64,000 bases of DNA from Actinopolymorpha alba DSM 45243 (GCF_000373925.1 NZ_KB892812.1:97544-161543); one strand, 5' to 3'; numbered from the stretch's first letter, positions 1-10,008 are shown. Numbers and translations are program-made. Notes: a model not told the origin generated them from the letters alone.

Positions 1-1137
1 CTGCTCGACCACCTGCAGAGCGAGCTGTGCGGCACGCGGGCGAAGATCGTGGCAAGCAGCGCAACGCTGGAGGGCTACGACCGTCAGATCGACGTGCTCT
101 ACCAAAGATATGGACGGGTCTTCCCGGAGCCAGGTCCACAGGCAGGTGAGTCGTTCTGGACGACGTCGACGGGGCACCCGTTGCGCCGATTCGTGGCTGT
201 CGCGCCGCGCGGTGTGACATTGGAGCACGTCAGTGACCGCACTCTCGATTCCCTGCAGCGCTGCATCCGGGAACTGCTCGATGATCCAACGAAGGTCTGC
301 GCAGAAGCAGACGTCGACCCCAAACACGCCGCCATGCTTGTCAGCCTCTACGGCACCAACGTCGTCTACGGCATGACGCTCTATGACGTTGAGGCAGCCG
401 GGCGCAGCCTTGGCAGCAACAACACTGTGGGGGGGATCAACCTCGAGCAGCTCACCGGCCAGACCGAATTCGACGATGTGCGCGCAGTTCTCGAGCGGCT
501 CGAGGATCCAGAGGACGACTTCGGCGAACGCGTACACGTGGTCGCTGCCAGCTCCATGCTCTCTCATGGCGTCGACGTCGACCGGCTCAACACGATGGTC
601 ATGTTGGGCATGCCTCTGACGACGGCAGAGTTCATCCAGACCACCGCCCGGGTGGGACGTAGGTTTCCCGGCCTGGTGTACGTGTTGCACAAGATCGGCC
701 GCGAGCGGGACGCGCAGACGTTCCGGACCTTCGAGCAGTACGTACGTCAGGGTGACCGATTCGTCGATCCGATCCCGATCACACGGCGGAGCCGCAGAGT
801 CCTGGACCTCACGATCCCTGGACTCGTCAACGCGCGGACGTTGATGCTTCGCGAGCCAGCGAGCCGACAGCGGTTGAGTACGCCGGCGAAGCTGCGCGAC
901 TACGTTCGCGCCTCCGGGATGACGCCGGCGGCGGAGTCAAAGGCTGTGGCGGAGGTCCTCGGGCTCGAAGGGTCCGAAGACTCGGTGCACTGCGAGCAGA
1001 TCGCTGACTGGCTCCAGGACTGGTTCGCCGAGCTCGAGGATCCCACTAGCAAGGCCAAGTACGTCGGCGACATCGGTCCCCGGTCCCCTATGATCAGCCT
1101 CCGCGACGTCGAGGCAACCGCTCCCATCCACGACTGA
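1..1137 (+). CDS. drmA: DrmA, DISARM helicase (C-terminal part only)
   Basis: The frame is open from base 1, so the gene begins outside the window; 378 residues are visible. The visible part is the helicase C-terminal lobe: SSATLEGY (motif III-like), then SHGVDVDRL and a QTTARVGRR motif VI, followed by the Arg-rich tail after PVPI/PIPI that DISARM DrmA proteins carry. DrmA together with DrmB forms the core of DISARM and, from published work on the family, binds and translocates DNA with unmethylated or free 5' ends. drmB follows after 12 bases on the same strand, which supports the family call. What is inferred: full length about 1100-1200 residues. It could otherwise be any large SF2 helicase, but the drmB neighbour makes that unlikely. 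Confidence 0.85.
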   Translation: MLDHLQSELCGTRAKIVASSATLEGYDRQIDVLYQRYGRVFPEPGPQAGESFWTTSTGHPLRRFVAVAPRGVTLEHVSDRTLDSLQRCIRELLDDPTKVCAEADVDPKHAAMLVSLYGTNVVYGMTLYDVEAAGRSLGSNNTVGGINLEQLTGQTEFDDVRAVLERLEDPEDDFGERVHVVAASSMLSHGVDVDRLNTMVMLGMPLTTAEFIQTTARVGRRFPGLVYVLHKIGRERDAQTFRTFEQYVRQGDRFVDPIPITRRSRRVLDLTIPGLVNARTLMLREPASRQRLSTPAKLRDYVRASGMTPAAESKAVAEVLGLEGSEDSVHCEQIADWLQDWFAELEDPTSKAKYVGDIGPRSPMISLRDVEATAPIHD

Positions 1138-1149
1138 CTAGGCGGCGAC

Positions 1150-2895
1150 ATGACGGTCCTCGGACGACGCAGCGGCAGCCAGATCCTGCGCACGTTCCTG
1201 CCTGACCAGACGGTCGACCTGCGCGGCGACATCTACCGTGTCGCTGAATGGTCGGCGCCGATCCCCATCGAGGTCGACACCGACCTGGTGCGTCGGCACC
1301 TTCGACAGGAGGTTGCGGCATGGGCGGCCTATGACACCGACGGCGGCATGGGCGACGATCTGCTCCGCAACGCTCCCGTCGAAGTCGTCGAACTCGACGA
1401 GCGACGTGGGGTCATGGTCGAGCGGTATCCACAGGTATGGCTATGTCGGGACTGCAAGCGCATTGGGAAGTCCCTCGATCGGCCGTGCCGGTGTGGAAAG
1501 CGCAAGTGGGGGCAGCTGCACTTCGTCGGCATCCACGCGTGCGGCGCGATCACCGAACCGTGGATCCGGCGGTGCATTGAGCATGACGACGTGAAGGTGG
1601 TCATCCCCAAGAGCACCACGGCCGGGGACATCACGTTCGTCTGCCCCGTCTGCAACACGCAGACGATGCAGGGCCTCGGCTTCAACCGGAAGTGCGTGTG
1701 CGGCGACGGCCCCGTGCGGTGGAACGTGCACAAGGCTCGCACGGTATACACGCCGCGCGGCACTGTGCTGATCAACCCACCTCGGCCGGAGCATCGCGAG
1801 GGCCTCAAGCTCGCTGGCGGCGCCCGCAAAGCATTGGTTTGGGTCGTCGAGGGTCTCACCGCGGCGCGGCCGGCGGACGTGACGGCAAAGCAGACGAAGG
1901 AAGAGTTCCTCGCAAAGTTGATCGCCGACGGCATGGATCCGGCGTTTGCAGAGATGATGGCGGACATGGCCGAGAAGGGCGACCAGCTTGCCAATCCCGG
2001 CGACCACCCAATCGACCAGCTGTCCGTTGAACGGCGAGAAGGCGCCGAACGGGAAGCGGTCGACATCGCGATGGCGCTCGCAGAGAGTCGAAACCCTACG
2101 ACGGCGCTGTGCGGGGCTACGCCAGGCGACGCTCTCGATATGCGCTACCGGGACACCTATCCAGCGGCGCTCAGGCGAGCGGGAATCGATGGCCTAGACC
2201 TCGTCGACCGATTCCCGGTGCTGAACGCCATGTATGGCTACACCCGCGGGGACGACGACCCTACGAAGTGCCGGTTGGTGCCGTTCCGACGAAAGCGAGG
2301 CGGCTACCGGTTGTACGGCAATCTGGCCGAGACCGAGGCGTTCCTGGTGCGCTTGGATCCGGTGCGAGTCGCGACGTGGATATCGACGCGGGGGCACCAG
2401 CTACAGGGCTGGAGGTCCGGCGACGGTGATCCGGTCGCGGCACGGGTCGCAATCCTGCAGGCGGCGGTGGTGCCCTCCAAGCGCGACAACCCATCGGTCA
2501 CTTCGGCAGGCACCGACGTGTTGAAGCTGGTTCACACCTACGCGCACAGATTCATCCGTCAAACTGCCGTGTTCTCGGGTATCGAGCGGGATGCGCTGGG
2601 CGAATACTTGGTACCAGGACACCTTGGTTTCTTCGTTTACGCCGCTGCGCGTGGCGACTTCGTTCTCGGCGGTATGCAGGCGGTATTCGAGTCCAACCTT
2701 GACGACCTGCTCGGATCGTTCGTCGACGCGGAACACCGCTGTCCGCTGGACCCGGGATGCAGCCGGGGCAGCGGGGCGTGCAGCGCATGCGTGCATCTGG
2801 GCGAGCCATCGTGCCGGTTTTTCAATCGGTTCCTCGACCGTGGCGTGCTGTTCGGGACGGACGGCTACCTACGTACGCCCGTTACCGCGCTGTGA
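1150..2895 (+). CDS. drmB: DrmB, DUF1998 zinc-binding DISARM subunit
   Basis: A 581-residue protein with no helicase motifs but with several cysteine pairs: C99 and C102 in WLCRDCKRIGK, CRCGKRK just after, CPVCNTQ, CVCGDG, and a C-terminal cluster with CSRGSGACSACVHLGEPSC. This layout is that of the DUF1998 (MrfB-like) partner subunits, here DrmB, which pairs with DrmA to load on DNA. The ATG at 1150 lies 12 bases after the drmA stop. Only a weak purine-rich RBS precedes it, consistent with translational coupling. The 3' end overlaps the end of the convergent vsr gene by 14 bases. Sure of the family, fairly sure of the DISARM role because drmA and drmD flank it. Confidence 0.85.
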   Translation: MTVLGRRSGSQILRTFLPDQTVDLRGDIYRVAEWSAPIPIEVDTDLVRRHLRQEVAAWAAYDTDGGMGDDLLRNAPVEVVELDERRGVMVERYPQVWLCRDCKRIGKSLDRPCRCGKRKWGQLHFVGIHACGAITEPWIRRCIEHDDVKVVIPKSTTAGDITFVCPVCNTQTMQGLGFNRKCVCGDGPVRWNVHKARTVYTPRGTVLINPPRPEHREGLKLAGGARKALVWVVEGLTAARPADVTAKQTKEEFLAKLIADGMDPAFAEMMADMAEKGDQLANPGDHPIDQLSVERREGAEREAVDIAMALAESRNPTTALCGATPGDALDMRYRDTYPAALRRAGIDGLDLVDRFPVLNAMYGYTRGDDDPTKCRLVPFRRKRGGYRLYGNLAETEAFLVRLDPVRVATWISTRGHQLQGWRSGDGDPVAARVAILQAAVVPSKRDNPSVTSAGTDVLKLVHTYAHRFIRQTAVFSGIERDALGEYLVPGHLGFFVYAAARGDFVLGGMQAVFESNLDDLLGSFVDAEHRCPLDPGCSRGSGACSACVHLGEPSCRFFNRFLDRGVLFGTDGYLRTPVTAL

Positions 2896-3316
2896 TATGC
2901 ACCCGATGGCGCACTTCCAATTCGACGTGGTCGGCCGCGGTCTCCGGCATCTCGTGTTCCCACACGTGCAGGACTGTCCAGCCCAGGTCGGCGAGCGCAG
3001 CGTCCTTGGCCCGGTCGCGGGCGACATTGCGGTCGAGCTTGGCCAGCCACCATTCACGGTTGTTGCGGGGAAGGGTGCCGTGCGTGGGGCAGCGGTGCCA
3101 GAAGCAGCCGTCGACGAAGACTGCAACCTTCACCCGAGTGAACGCCACGTCGGGGCGGCCGGGCAGCCCGGGATGGTTGACCCGGAAGCGGAGTCCTCGG
3201 CGATGGAGCTCACGGCGGAGTGCCACCTCAGGCTTCGTGGAGGCCCGTGGCTGCCGCTGGAGGCGAGCCGACGTCGCGGAGTCGAGTGGTACGGGCAGAC
3301 CCGGCTTTCGGTCCAT
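2882..3316 (-). CDS. vsr: Very short patch repair (Vsr) endonuclease
   Basis: 144 residues from the ATG at 3316; an upstream extension is open but has no family match. It shows the Vsr signature: STKPEVALRRELHRRG, then GLPGRPDVAFTRVKVAVF and VDGCFWHRCPTHG, then WLAKLDRNVARDRA and LGWTVLHVWEHE. In E. coli Vsr the Asp of the PD pair and the His residues after CFW form the catalytic site that nicks 5' to T:G mismatches made by 5-methylcytosine deamination. All these residues are present here. It sits inside the DISARM locus, convergent with drmB and divergent from drmD (105 bases between starts). The only methyltransferase in view is an adenine-N6 type, so a classic mismatch-repair role is not obvious; a role as a DISARM nuclease is an inference. 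Confidence 0.88.
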   Translation of the reverse strand: MDRKPGLPVPLDSATSARLQRQPRASTKPEVALRRELHRRGLRFRVNHPGLPGRPDVAFTRVKVAVFVDGCFWHRCPTHGTLPRNNREWWLAKLDRNVARDRAKDAALADLGWTVLHVWEHEMPETAADHVELEVRHRVHITAR

Positions 3317-3435
3317 GTCGGCAAACCTATCCGGAAGTCGCCGGAGTTCCGTGACGGTTAGGCTCCGGCCGGGTAGTAGGACTGACTTGTAGTAAACGTC
3401 TGCTTCGCGACCTTTCGAAGATGGAGAACGCATCT
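3317..3435. promoter_or_regulatory. Divergent vsr/drmD intergenic region
   Basis: About 100 bases separate the vsr start from the drmD start, so the promoters of both must lie here or within the ends of the genes. I see no clear -35/-10 pair. GGAG at 3423-3426 is well placed for a GTG start of drmD at 3436. Confidence 0.3.
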
Positions 3436-6321
3436 GTGACGGCAACGAAGCCCGATCTCGGCGTGGCACTCGCGCCGGGATCGGTTGTGGTGGTCCGCGA
3501 CGAGGAATGGCTCGTGGTGAAGACCGAGGAGACCGCTGATGGCACCCTGGTGCAGGTCCAGGGCCTCAGCGAGTTGGTCCGCGACACGAGCGCGTCCTTC
3601 TACACGGAGCTGGACGACGTGTCGCCGTTGGAACCGGCGAGGGCCCAGGTGGTCGCCGACGGCAGCCCGCGCTACCGGACCGCGCGCCTGTGGCTGGAGT
3701 CGACGGTCCGCAAGACCGCAGTGCCGCTTGGGGAGCGTTCGTTGTCGGTGGCGAGTCGAGGGCTGGCCGACACGCTCAGCTATCAAGAAACAGCTGTTCG
3801 TAAGGCGCTTGATCCCGAACACCTTCGACCGCGGATTCTGCTCGCTGATTCGGTCGGGCTCGGCAAGACGATCGAGATCGGCATGATCCTCTCTGAGCTG
3901 GTACGCCGGGGGCGTGGCGAACGGATCCTCGTGGTGACGCCGCGGCACGTACTCGAACAGATGCAGCACGAGTTGTGGACTCGGTTTGCCCTACCGTTCG
4001 TACGACTCGACTCCGCGGGCATCCAACGGGTGCGTCAGAAGCTGCCTGCGACTCGCAACCCGTTCACGTACTACAAGCGGGCGATCATCTCGATCGACAC
4101 GCTCAAGTCCGACCGGTACGTCGCCAGCCTCCGCAAGCAGCGCTGGGACGCTGTCGTCATCGACGAGTCACACAACCTCGCCAACGTCACTACGCTGAAC
4201 AACCGGTTGGCGCGGCTGTTGGCGCGCAACACAGAGGCTCTGATCCTTGCCTCAGCGACGCCGCACAACGGTCGGGCCGAGTCGTTCGCAGAGCTGCTAC
4301 GGCTGCTGGACCCGTCCTCGGTCCCCGCCGACGGAGACCTCGATCCTGACGAGGTACGGCGGCTCGTCGTCCGGCGGCATCGGCACAGCCCCGAGGTCGC
4401 GCAGGTCGTCGGCACCGACTGGGCGGAGCGGCAGGAACCGAACAACGTCCTGGTCCCCGCGACCCCCGCAGAGGACGCGGTAGCCAGCGAGCTTGAGCGG
4501 ACGTGGCTGTGGCCCGGCCAGGGCGGTAGCCCGTGCTCAGGGCAGAACGCCTCGCTGTTCCCTTGGACGCTTGCCAAGGCCTTCCTGTCCTCCCCTGCAG
4601 CTCTGAAGGAAACGATCGAGGGGCGGTTAGGCCGCCTCGGGCGCGACGACCGGGCCGACGTCGAGCGACAGGCCCTCGAACGCTTGGCCGCACTCAACGA
4701 GGAGACGCTTCGGCAGCCCCCGGCGAAGTACGCCGGGCTCTTGGGACACCTGAAGGAGATCGGAGTCGGCCGGAACTCGCCCGTACGGGCGGTGGTCTTC
4801 GCGGAGCGGTTGGAGACTCTGCGTTGGCTGCAACGAAGCTTGCCAAAGGACCTCGGCCTGCCCGCTCAAGCCGTGGAGATCATGCACGGAGGGCTGGCTG
4901 ACGACGAGCAGCAGCGCATCGTCGAGGCGTTCAAACAGGAGCAGACCCCGGTGCGGGTTCTGGTCACCGGCGACGTCGCCTCGGAAGGCGTCAACTTGCA
5001 CGCGCAGTGCCACGAGCTCGTCCACTTCGACATTCCGTGGAGCCTGATCCGGATCGAACAGCGCAACGGCCGCATCGACCGGTACGGGCAGAAGCACCCG
5101 CCCCGTATCACGGCACTGCTGCTCGACCCGTCGAGCGAACGGTTCGCCGGTGACGTCCGGATCCTTGCGAGGCTGATGGAGAAGGAAGACGAGGCACACA
5201 CCGCCCTCGGGGACGTCGCCTCGTTGATGGGACGCTACGACGTCAAGGCCGAGGAGGACGCCATCCGTGACGTCCTTGCCGGACGCAAGTCCCTCGACGA
5301 CGTGGTCCGTCCCGTTAGCGACGTGACAGCAGGCAACGATCTCGCGGCCCTATTCGCCCAGCTCTTCGAGACACCCGCCGCGGCAGTTCCCGCCGAGCCG
5401 GTTGCAACTCCACCAGAAATCGGAACTGATCTTGGGTCGATTCTCTACGAGGACGATGTTTCCTACCTCGAGGACGCGCTCCTGGAGGCGTTCATCGACC
5501 CGACCGCGCCGATGACGCGTGGCGGGGTCGGGTGGCGGCGTGACGCGGCCTTCGGCACCGTCGAGCTGACACCGCCACCTGACCTCGTACAACGCCTCGA
5601 GGTGTTGCCCCAGGCCTACCTAGCCGACCGCAAGGTCACCGAGCGACTGGTACTCGCCACCACCCGGGCACGCGGCAAGGACCGGCTCGCGTCCGCGCTG
5701 CGGGACGACAGCGACTCGACCTGGCCGGACGCCCATTATCTGAGCCCACAGCATCCCGTCCTGGACTGGGCCGCCGACCGAGCGCTGGCTTCCCTTGGCC
5801 GCAACGAGGTGTTCGCGGTTCGCGGCGCAGCGGACGCCACGACAGTGCTGCTCCTCGGCACGCTGACCAACCGGCGCGGGCAAGTCGTGTCGGTCGCGTG
5901 GTTGACGGCAGAGTTCCCGGCGCTCGACAAGCCGTCCTTCGTGCTGGTCACTCCACACGACTCGGCGCGAGGAGCGCTGCGCGCCGTTGGGTGGGACACG
6001 GTGCGTGACAACCTGGGGCCGATCGCAGACGTCGGCCCGCTGCAACAGCTCGTGGATCCGGCGGTCCACGAAGGGGAGAAGCACCTGCGCACGGTGTTCG
6101 AGGCGTCCGTGCAGGACGCAACGCGGCGGGTGGAGAAGTGGGCGCGCCGGCTTGACCGCTGGGACAAGAACGCCGAGGCGCTCAGCCAGCGCAGCGACCT
6201 GAAGCAGCGCCGCACAATCGTAAGAGACGAACGAGAGCTGGTTGAGACCATGGCGCCCGACCGGCAGCTCGTGCGACCGCTGCTGGTGGTCGTGCCGGAC
6301 ATGGAAGGCAGCAAGTCGTGA
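3421..6321 (+). CDS. drmD: DrmD, SNF2-family helicase of class 1 DISARM
   Basis: 966 residues from the ATG at 3421; a GTG at 3436 (961 residues) has a better placed GGAG and may be the true start. SNF2/RapA-like ATPase: Walker A SVGLGKT at 144-150, DESH at 248-251, motif III ASATPHNGR, and helicase C with GDVASEGVNLH and QRNGRIDRYGQ at about 547. The second half has the helical extension typical of DrmD. drmD is the marker of class 1 DISARM together with an adenine methyltransferase. It ends in a 4-base GTGA overlap with drmMI, so the two are translationally coupled. Function in restriction is known genetically for the family; its mechanism is not shown by the sequence. Confidence 0.9.
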   Translation: MENASVTATKPDLGVALAPGSVVVVRDEEWLVVKTEETADGTLVQVQGLSELVRDTSASFYTELDDVSPLEPARAQVVADGSPRYRTARLWLESTVRKTAVPLGERSLSVASRGLADTLSYQETAVRKALDPEHLRPRILLADSVGLGKTIEIGMILSELVRRGRGERILVVTPRHVLEQMQHELWTRFALPFVRLDSAGIQRVRQKLPATRNPFTYYKRAIISIDTLKSDRYVASLRKQRWDAVVIDESHNLANVTTLNNRLARLLARNTEALILASATPHNGRAESFAELLRLLDPSSVPADGDLDPDEVRRLVVRRHRHSPEVAQVVGTDWAERQEPNNVLVPATPAEDAVASELERTWLWPGQGGSPCSGQNASLFPWTLAKAFLSSPAALKETIEGRLGRLGRDDRADVERQALERLAALNEETLRQPPAKYAGLLGHLKEIGVGRNSPVRAVVFAERLETLRWLQRSLPKDLGLPAQAVEIMHGGLADDEQQRIVEAFKQEQTPVRVLVTGDVASEGVNLHAQCHELVHFDIPWSLIRIEQRNGRIDRYGQKHPPRITALLLDPSSERFAGDVRILARLMEKEDEAHTALGDVASLMGRYDVKAEEDAIRDVLAGRKSLDDVVRPVSDVTAGNDLAALFAQLFETPAAAVPAEPVATPPEIGTDLGSILYEDDVSYLEDALLEAFIDPTAPMTRGGVGWRRDAAFGTVELTPPPDLVQRLEVLPQAYLADRKVTERLVLATTRARGKDRLASALRDDSDSTWPDAHYLSPQHPVLDWAADRALASLGRNEVFAVRGAADATTVLLLGTLTNRRGQVVSVAWLTAEFPALDKPSFVLVTPHDSARGALRAVGWDTVRDNLGPIADVGPLQQLVDPAVHEGEKHLRTVFEASVQDATRRVEKWARRLDRWDKNAEALSQRSDLKQRRTIVRDERELVETMAPDRQLVRPLLVVVPDMEGSKS

Positions 6322-9300
6322 GTGGTTCGGACGCGATCATCGTTGGTGAAGGTTTCGTCTCGGAGCATTACTTCACCGCCGAGGCCAAGGGAGAGTCGTT
6401 CCGCGCAAGAGTGCTGGAGCGCCGCACTTTCTGGGATGCCGAGGCGAAGGAGGGGCGTGCGACACCGCGGTCGCGGTTCACTGAGGCTCGGCAGGAGCTG
6501 GAGACTCAGCTCGCGACGCTGGCCGAACTCCTCGACCCGGAGGCCGACGACCAGCTGGCTGGCGGACGCACACCCGATGACGTGGCATCGCTTGTTCACG
6601 AACGCATGCTCGAGGTCCTCGAGCTGACTGGACACGGGCTCGTCCTCGATCGTCAGGATCCACTGCTGCGGGTGTCGTCCCCTGGCATCACCGAGCAAGC
6701 GCCATTGGTCGTCGTGTCCGCATGGCCGGTCGCCACGGTCGAGGACCTGCTGACCCGTGACGCCGTCACCCTGCGGGAGCCGGTCCAGCTCAGCGACGAC
6801 ACCGAGGAGGTGAAGTCCGCGGCCCGGCTGGTGTCGGCATTGTTCATCACCGACGACGCCCCAGACTTCGTCCTCGTGCTCGCCGGACGCTGGGCGATGC
6901 TTGCCGAGCGGGAACGCTGGGCCGAGGGGCGCTACCTCGCCGTCGACGTGCAAGCCATCTGCGAACGGAACGACACGAAGAGAGGCGGGGAGATCGACCG
7001 GGCCTTGACCTGCCTCGCCGCCCAGTCGATCGCCCCTGACGCGGACGGTAAGCTCTGGTGGCACGGGGTCCTCGAGGCCTCCGTCAAGCACACTGTCGGG
7101 GTCTCCAAGGACCTACGCGACGGGGTCCGCCTGTCCATCGAGATCATCGCCAACGAGGTCGTCACCCGCCGCCGAGACCAAGGCCTCGATCCGCTACCGG
7201 CTGGGGAAGCTCAGCCGCTGGCGAAACAGTCGCTACGGTTCCTTTACCGCATCCTGTTCCTCTTGTACGCCGAGGCGTCACCCGAGCTTGGCGTGCTGCC
7301 GGCTGGTGCCCCCGAGTACGACCAGGGGTACAGCCTCGACCGGTTACGTGAATTGATACAGGTCGAGCTGGCGACGCGGCATGCCCGTAACGGCACGCAC
7401 CTGTATGAATCGCTCGGTGTGCTCTTCCGGCTTGTCGACTCCGGCCATTCACCGGCTCCCGCAGGCGACGGCGCCGACGAGGGGGCGGCGGGCGCGGAGG
7501 GGCTGACATTCAACGCACTCCGCGCCGACCTGTTTCGCCCCGAAGCAACCGCGCACATCGACGCGGTGGGCCCGGGTAACGCCGCGCTTCAGCAGGTTCT
7601 CACCCATCTGCTGCTAAGCAAGGAGTCGCGAGGCAAGGACCGAGGCTTCATCTCCTACGCCGAGCTGGGCATCAACCAGCTCGGCGCCGTCTACGAGGGC
7701 CTCATGTCCTACAGCGGCTTCTTCGCCGAGACTGATCTGTACGAAGTCGCCAAGAACGGCGACGCATCGAAGGGCTCGTGGGTCGTTCCGGTCGAGCGGG
7801 CTGACGGAATCTCACCGGACGACTTCGTAAAGACCACGGACCCGGTAACCGGTGAGCCAAGGCCGGTGCTGCACCGGCGGGGGTCCTTCGTGTTCCGTCT
7901 CGCGGGCCGAGAGCGCCAGCAGTCGGCCTCGTACTACACCCCGGAGGTGCTCACCCGGTTCACAGTGGGGCAGGCTCTCGAGGAACTGCTCGACCAAGAT
8001 GGCCACACCACGACGGCAGCGGAGATTCTCAAGCTGACCGTCTGCGAGCCAGCGCTCGGCTCGGGTGCGTTCGCCATCGAGGCGGTGCGACAGCTCGCCG
8101 ACCAGTATCTCAAGCGCCGCCAGACCGAGCTGGGCGTCCGCATCGACCCTGACGAGTACCCACGCCGGCTGCAGGAGGTCAAGGCCTACCTAGCGCTGCA
8201 CAACGTGTACGGCGTCGACCTCAACGCCACCGCCGTCGAGCTGGCCGAGATCTCGCTGTGGCTCGACACGATGGTCGAGGGCCTGGCCGCGCCGTGGTTC
8301 GGCCTGCACCTCCGGCGCGGCAACTCCCTGGTCGGCGCCCGGCGGGCGGTGTATCGCCGCAGCCAGGTCAGCGACAAGTCGTGGCTCGGCGCGGTGCCAC
8401 GCGACGTGTCGCTGACGTCCCTAAAGGACGACATGGACGCGGGACGCGTCGCCGCGGACGGTATCCACCACTTCCTGCTGCCTGCCGACGGGTGGGGCGC
8501 CGCGGCGGATGCCAACGAGGCGGCGATACTCGCGCCTGACGCAGCCAAGCGTCTCAAGAAGTGGCGCAGCAGTATGAAGGCGAAGCCCACCAGGCAGCAG
8601 GTCGACGCACTCGTCGAGTTGGCGTATCGGGTCGAGGTGCTGTGGCAGATCACGTACCGGCGGCTACGAATCTCCGAGGAACAGGTCCGCCGCGCAATCC
8701 CTGTGTGGGAGGCCGGCAGCCTGGCTTCCGGTGGTGCGGTGCAGCGCGAGCAGATCGAAAAGGCCCTCGCAGACGATGACGGCGCTTACCGTCGGCTGCG
8801 CCGAGTCATGGACGCCTGGACCGCCCTGTGGTATTGGCCGCTGACCGACAAGACCACCACGGTTGACGGGAAGCGCGTAGAGCCGCCGACCATGGCGCAG
8901 TGGGTCGCCGCCTTGCAGGGACTGCTAGGCCGTAGTCCCGAGGCGCGCAACAAGCGTCTCCCACGCGAGACGCTAGCCATGGTGGGAGACTGGGAGGAGT
9001 TGAACGAGGCCGAGAGGATCGAGCTTGCCTTCGCGAGCGCGCGCCCAGTAGCCGAGGTGCTTACAGATCACCCGTGGCTCCTCGTGTGCGACCGGGTCGC
9101 TGATCAACAAGGCTTCTTCCACTGGAACCTGGACTTCACTACCGTCTTCACCATGGGTGGCTTCGACCTCCAGGTCGGTAACCCCCCGTGGGTGCGGCCA
9201 CGCTCCGATGTGGCCGCCCTTCTGGCTGAGGGAGACCCGTGGTGGCAGCTCGAAGTCAAGCCCACCCAGGCCCAGGTCAAGCCACGACGCGACGCGACGC

Positions 9301-9965
9301 TCGCCCTACCCGGTATGCGCGACCAAGTCATCAGTGGCACGACTGACGTCGCCTGCCTGGCTGAGTTCGTAGGATCGGTGGCGCAATACCCTCACCTTCA
9401 AGGTCTCCAGCCTGATCTCTACCGGTGTTTCATGGAACACATGTGGCGGCACATGTCCTCCGTCGGCGTCATCGGTATGATCCACTACGAGACGCACTTC
9501 AGTGACGAGAATGCAGGCCCGCTACGGGCAGAGCTGTATCGACGCTTGCGTCGCCATTGGCACTTTCAAAACAAATTAATGCTCTTTGAAATCAAGGACG
9601 AAAAGCAGTTCGGAATAACAATCCACGGCTCGCGTAAGCAAGAGCCCGACTTTATTCAAGCCTGCTGGCTATATCATCCAGAGACGGCGTTGCGATCATT
9701 GACCCATGACGGCAGTGGATCCGAGCCCGGCATGAAGAATCAGTCCGGAAACTGGGATCTGCGTCCTCATCTGGGGCGTTTAACGAGCGTCACCAAAACC
9801 GCACTGGCTACCTGGCACACAATCCTCGAGCCGACCGAAGTGCCTGTAGACCAGACCCGGATGGTGTACGGAGTAAATCACTCAACCATGTCGGTTCTCG
9901 AAAAGCTGTCACATGCCAGGCGTGTCGACGAACTAAAACTCCACTTCTCGCGCGGGTGGCAATGA
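6318..9965 (+). CDS. drmMI: DrmMI adenine-N6 methyltransferase, N-terminal part (frameshifted gene)
   Basis: GTG start overlapping the drmD stop. The 1215-residue frame has a Type I/IIG-like N6-adenine methyltransferase core: QSASYYTPEVLTRF, AdoMet motif I PALGSGAF at 578-585, and the catalytic NPPW at 955-958. It ends at a TGA (9963-9965) straight after FSRGWQ, whereas relatives continue with a conserved GWHE-type segment and a target-recognition half. That half is found in another frame up to 11034, where it again overlaps the next gene by 4 bases. Deleting one A of the pair at 9961-9962 would read ...RGW-HESIDRAKGYF and join both parts into about 1571 residues. As written, the protein has its catalytic motifs but lacks the C-terminal DNA-recognition part. 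A sequencing error is possible. Confidence 0.85.
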   Translation: MSGSDAIIVGEGFVSEHYFTAEAKGESFRARVLERRTFWDAEAKEGRATPRSRFTEARQELETQLATLAELLDPEADDQLAGGRTPDDVASLVHERMLEVLELTGHGLVLDRQDPLLRVSSPGITEQAPLVVVSAWPVATVEDLLTRDAVTLREPVQLSDDTEEVKSAARLVSALFITDDAPDFVLVLAGRWAMLAERERWAEGRYLAVDVQAICERNDTKRGGEIDRALTCLAAQSIAPDADGKLWWHGVLEASVKHTVGVSKDLRDGVRLSIEIIANEVVTRRRDQGLDPLPAGEAQPLAKQSLRFLYRILFLLYAEASPELGVLPAGAPEYDQGYSLDRLRELIQVELATRHARNGTHLYESLGVLFRLVDSGHSPAPAGDGADEGAAGAEGLTFNALRADLFRPEATAHIDAVGPGNAALQQVLTHLLLSKESRGKDRGFISYAELGINQLGAVYEGLMSYSGFFAETDLYEVAKNGDASKGSWVVPVERADGISPDDFVKTTDPVTGEPRPVLHRRGSFVFRLAGRERQQSASYYTPEVLTRFTVGQALEELLDQDGHTTTAAEILKLTVCEPALGSGAFAIEAVRQLADQYLKRRQTELGVRIDPDEYPRRLQEVKAYLALHNVYGVDLNATAVELAEISLWLDTMVEGLAAPWFGLHLRRGNSLVGARRAVYRRSQVSDKSWLGAVPRDVSLTSLKDDMDAGRVAADGIHHFLLPADGWGAAADANEAAILAPDAAKRLKKWRSSMKAKPTRQQVDALVELAYRVEVLWQITYRRLRISEEQVRRAIPVWEAGSLASGGAVQREQIEKALADDDGAYRRLRRVMDAWTALWYWPLTDKTTTVDGKRVEPPTMAQWVAALQGLLGRSPEARNKRLPRETLAMVGDWEELNEAERIELAFASARPVAEVLTDHPWLLVCDRVADQQGFFHWNLDFTTVFTMGGFDLQVGNPPWVRPRSDVAALLAEGDPWWQLEVKPTQAQVKPRRDATLALPGMRDQVISGTTDVACLAEFVGSVAQYPHLQGLQPDLYRCFMEHMWRHMSSVGVIGMIHYETHFSDENAGPLRAELYRRLRRHWHFQNKLMLFEIKDEKQFGITIHGSRKQEPDFIQACWLYHPETALRSLTHDGSGSEPGMKNQSGNWDLRPHLGRLTSVTKTALATWHTILEPTEVPVDQTRMVYGVNHSTMSVLEKLSHARRVDELKLHFSRGWQ

Positions 9966-10008
9966 GAGTATCGATCGCGCGAAAGGTTACTTCGAGTCTG
10001 AATGGGGG

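Noticed and set aside
5736..7091. Long open frame (451 codons) on the minus strand opposite drmD/drmMI
   Set aside because: Arg/Gly/His-rich translation with no family features, lying over two well-supported genes; typical of antisense frames in GC-rich DNA.
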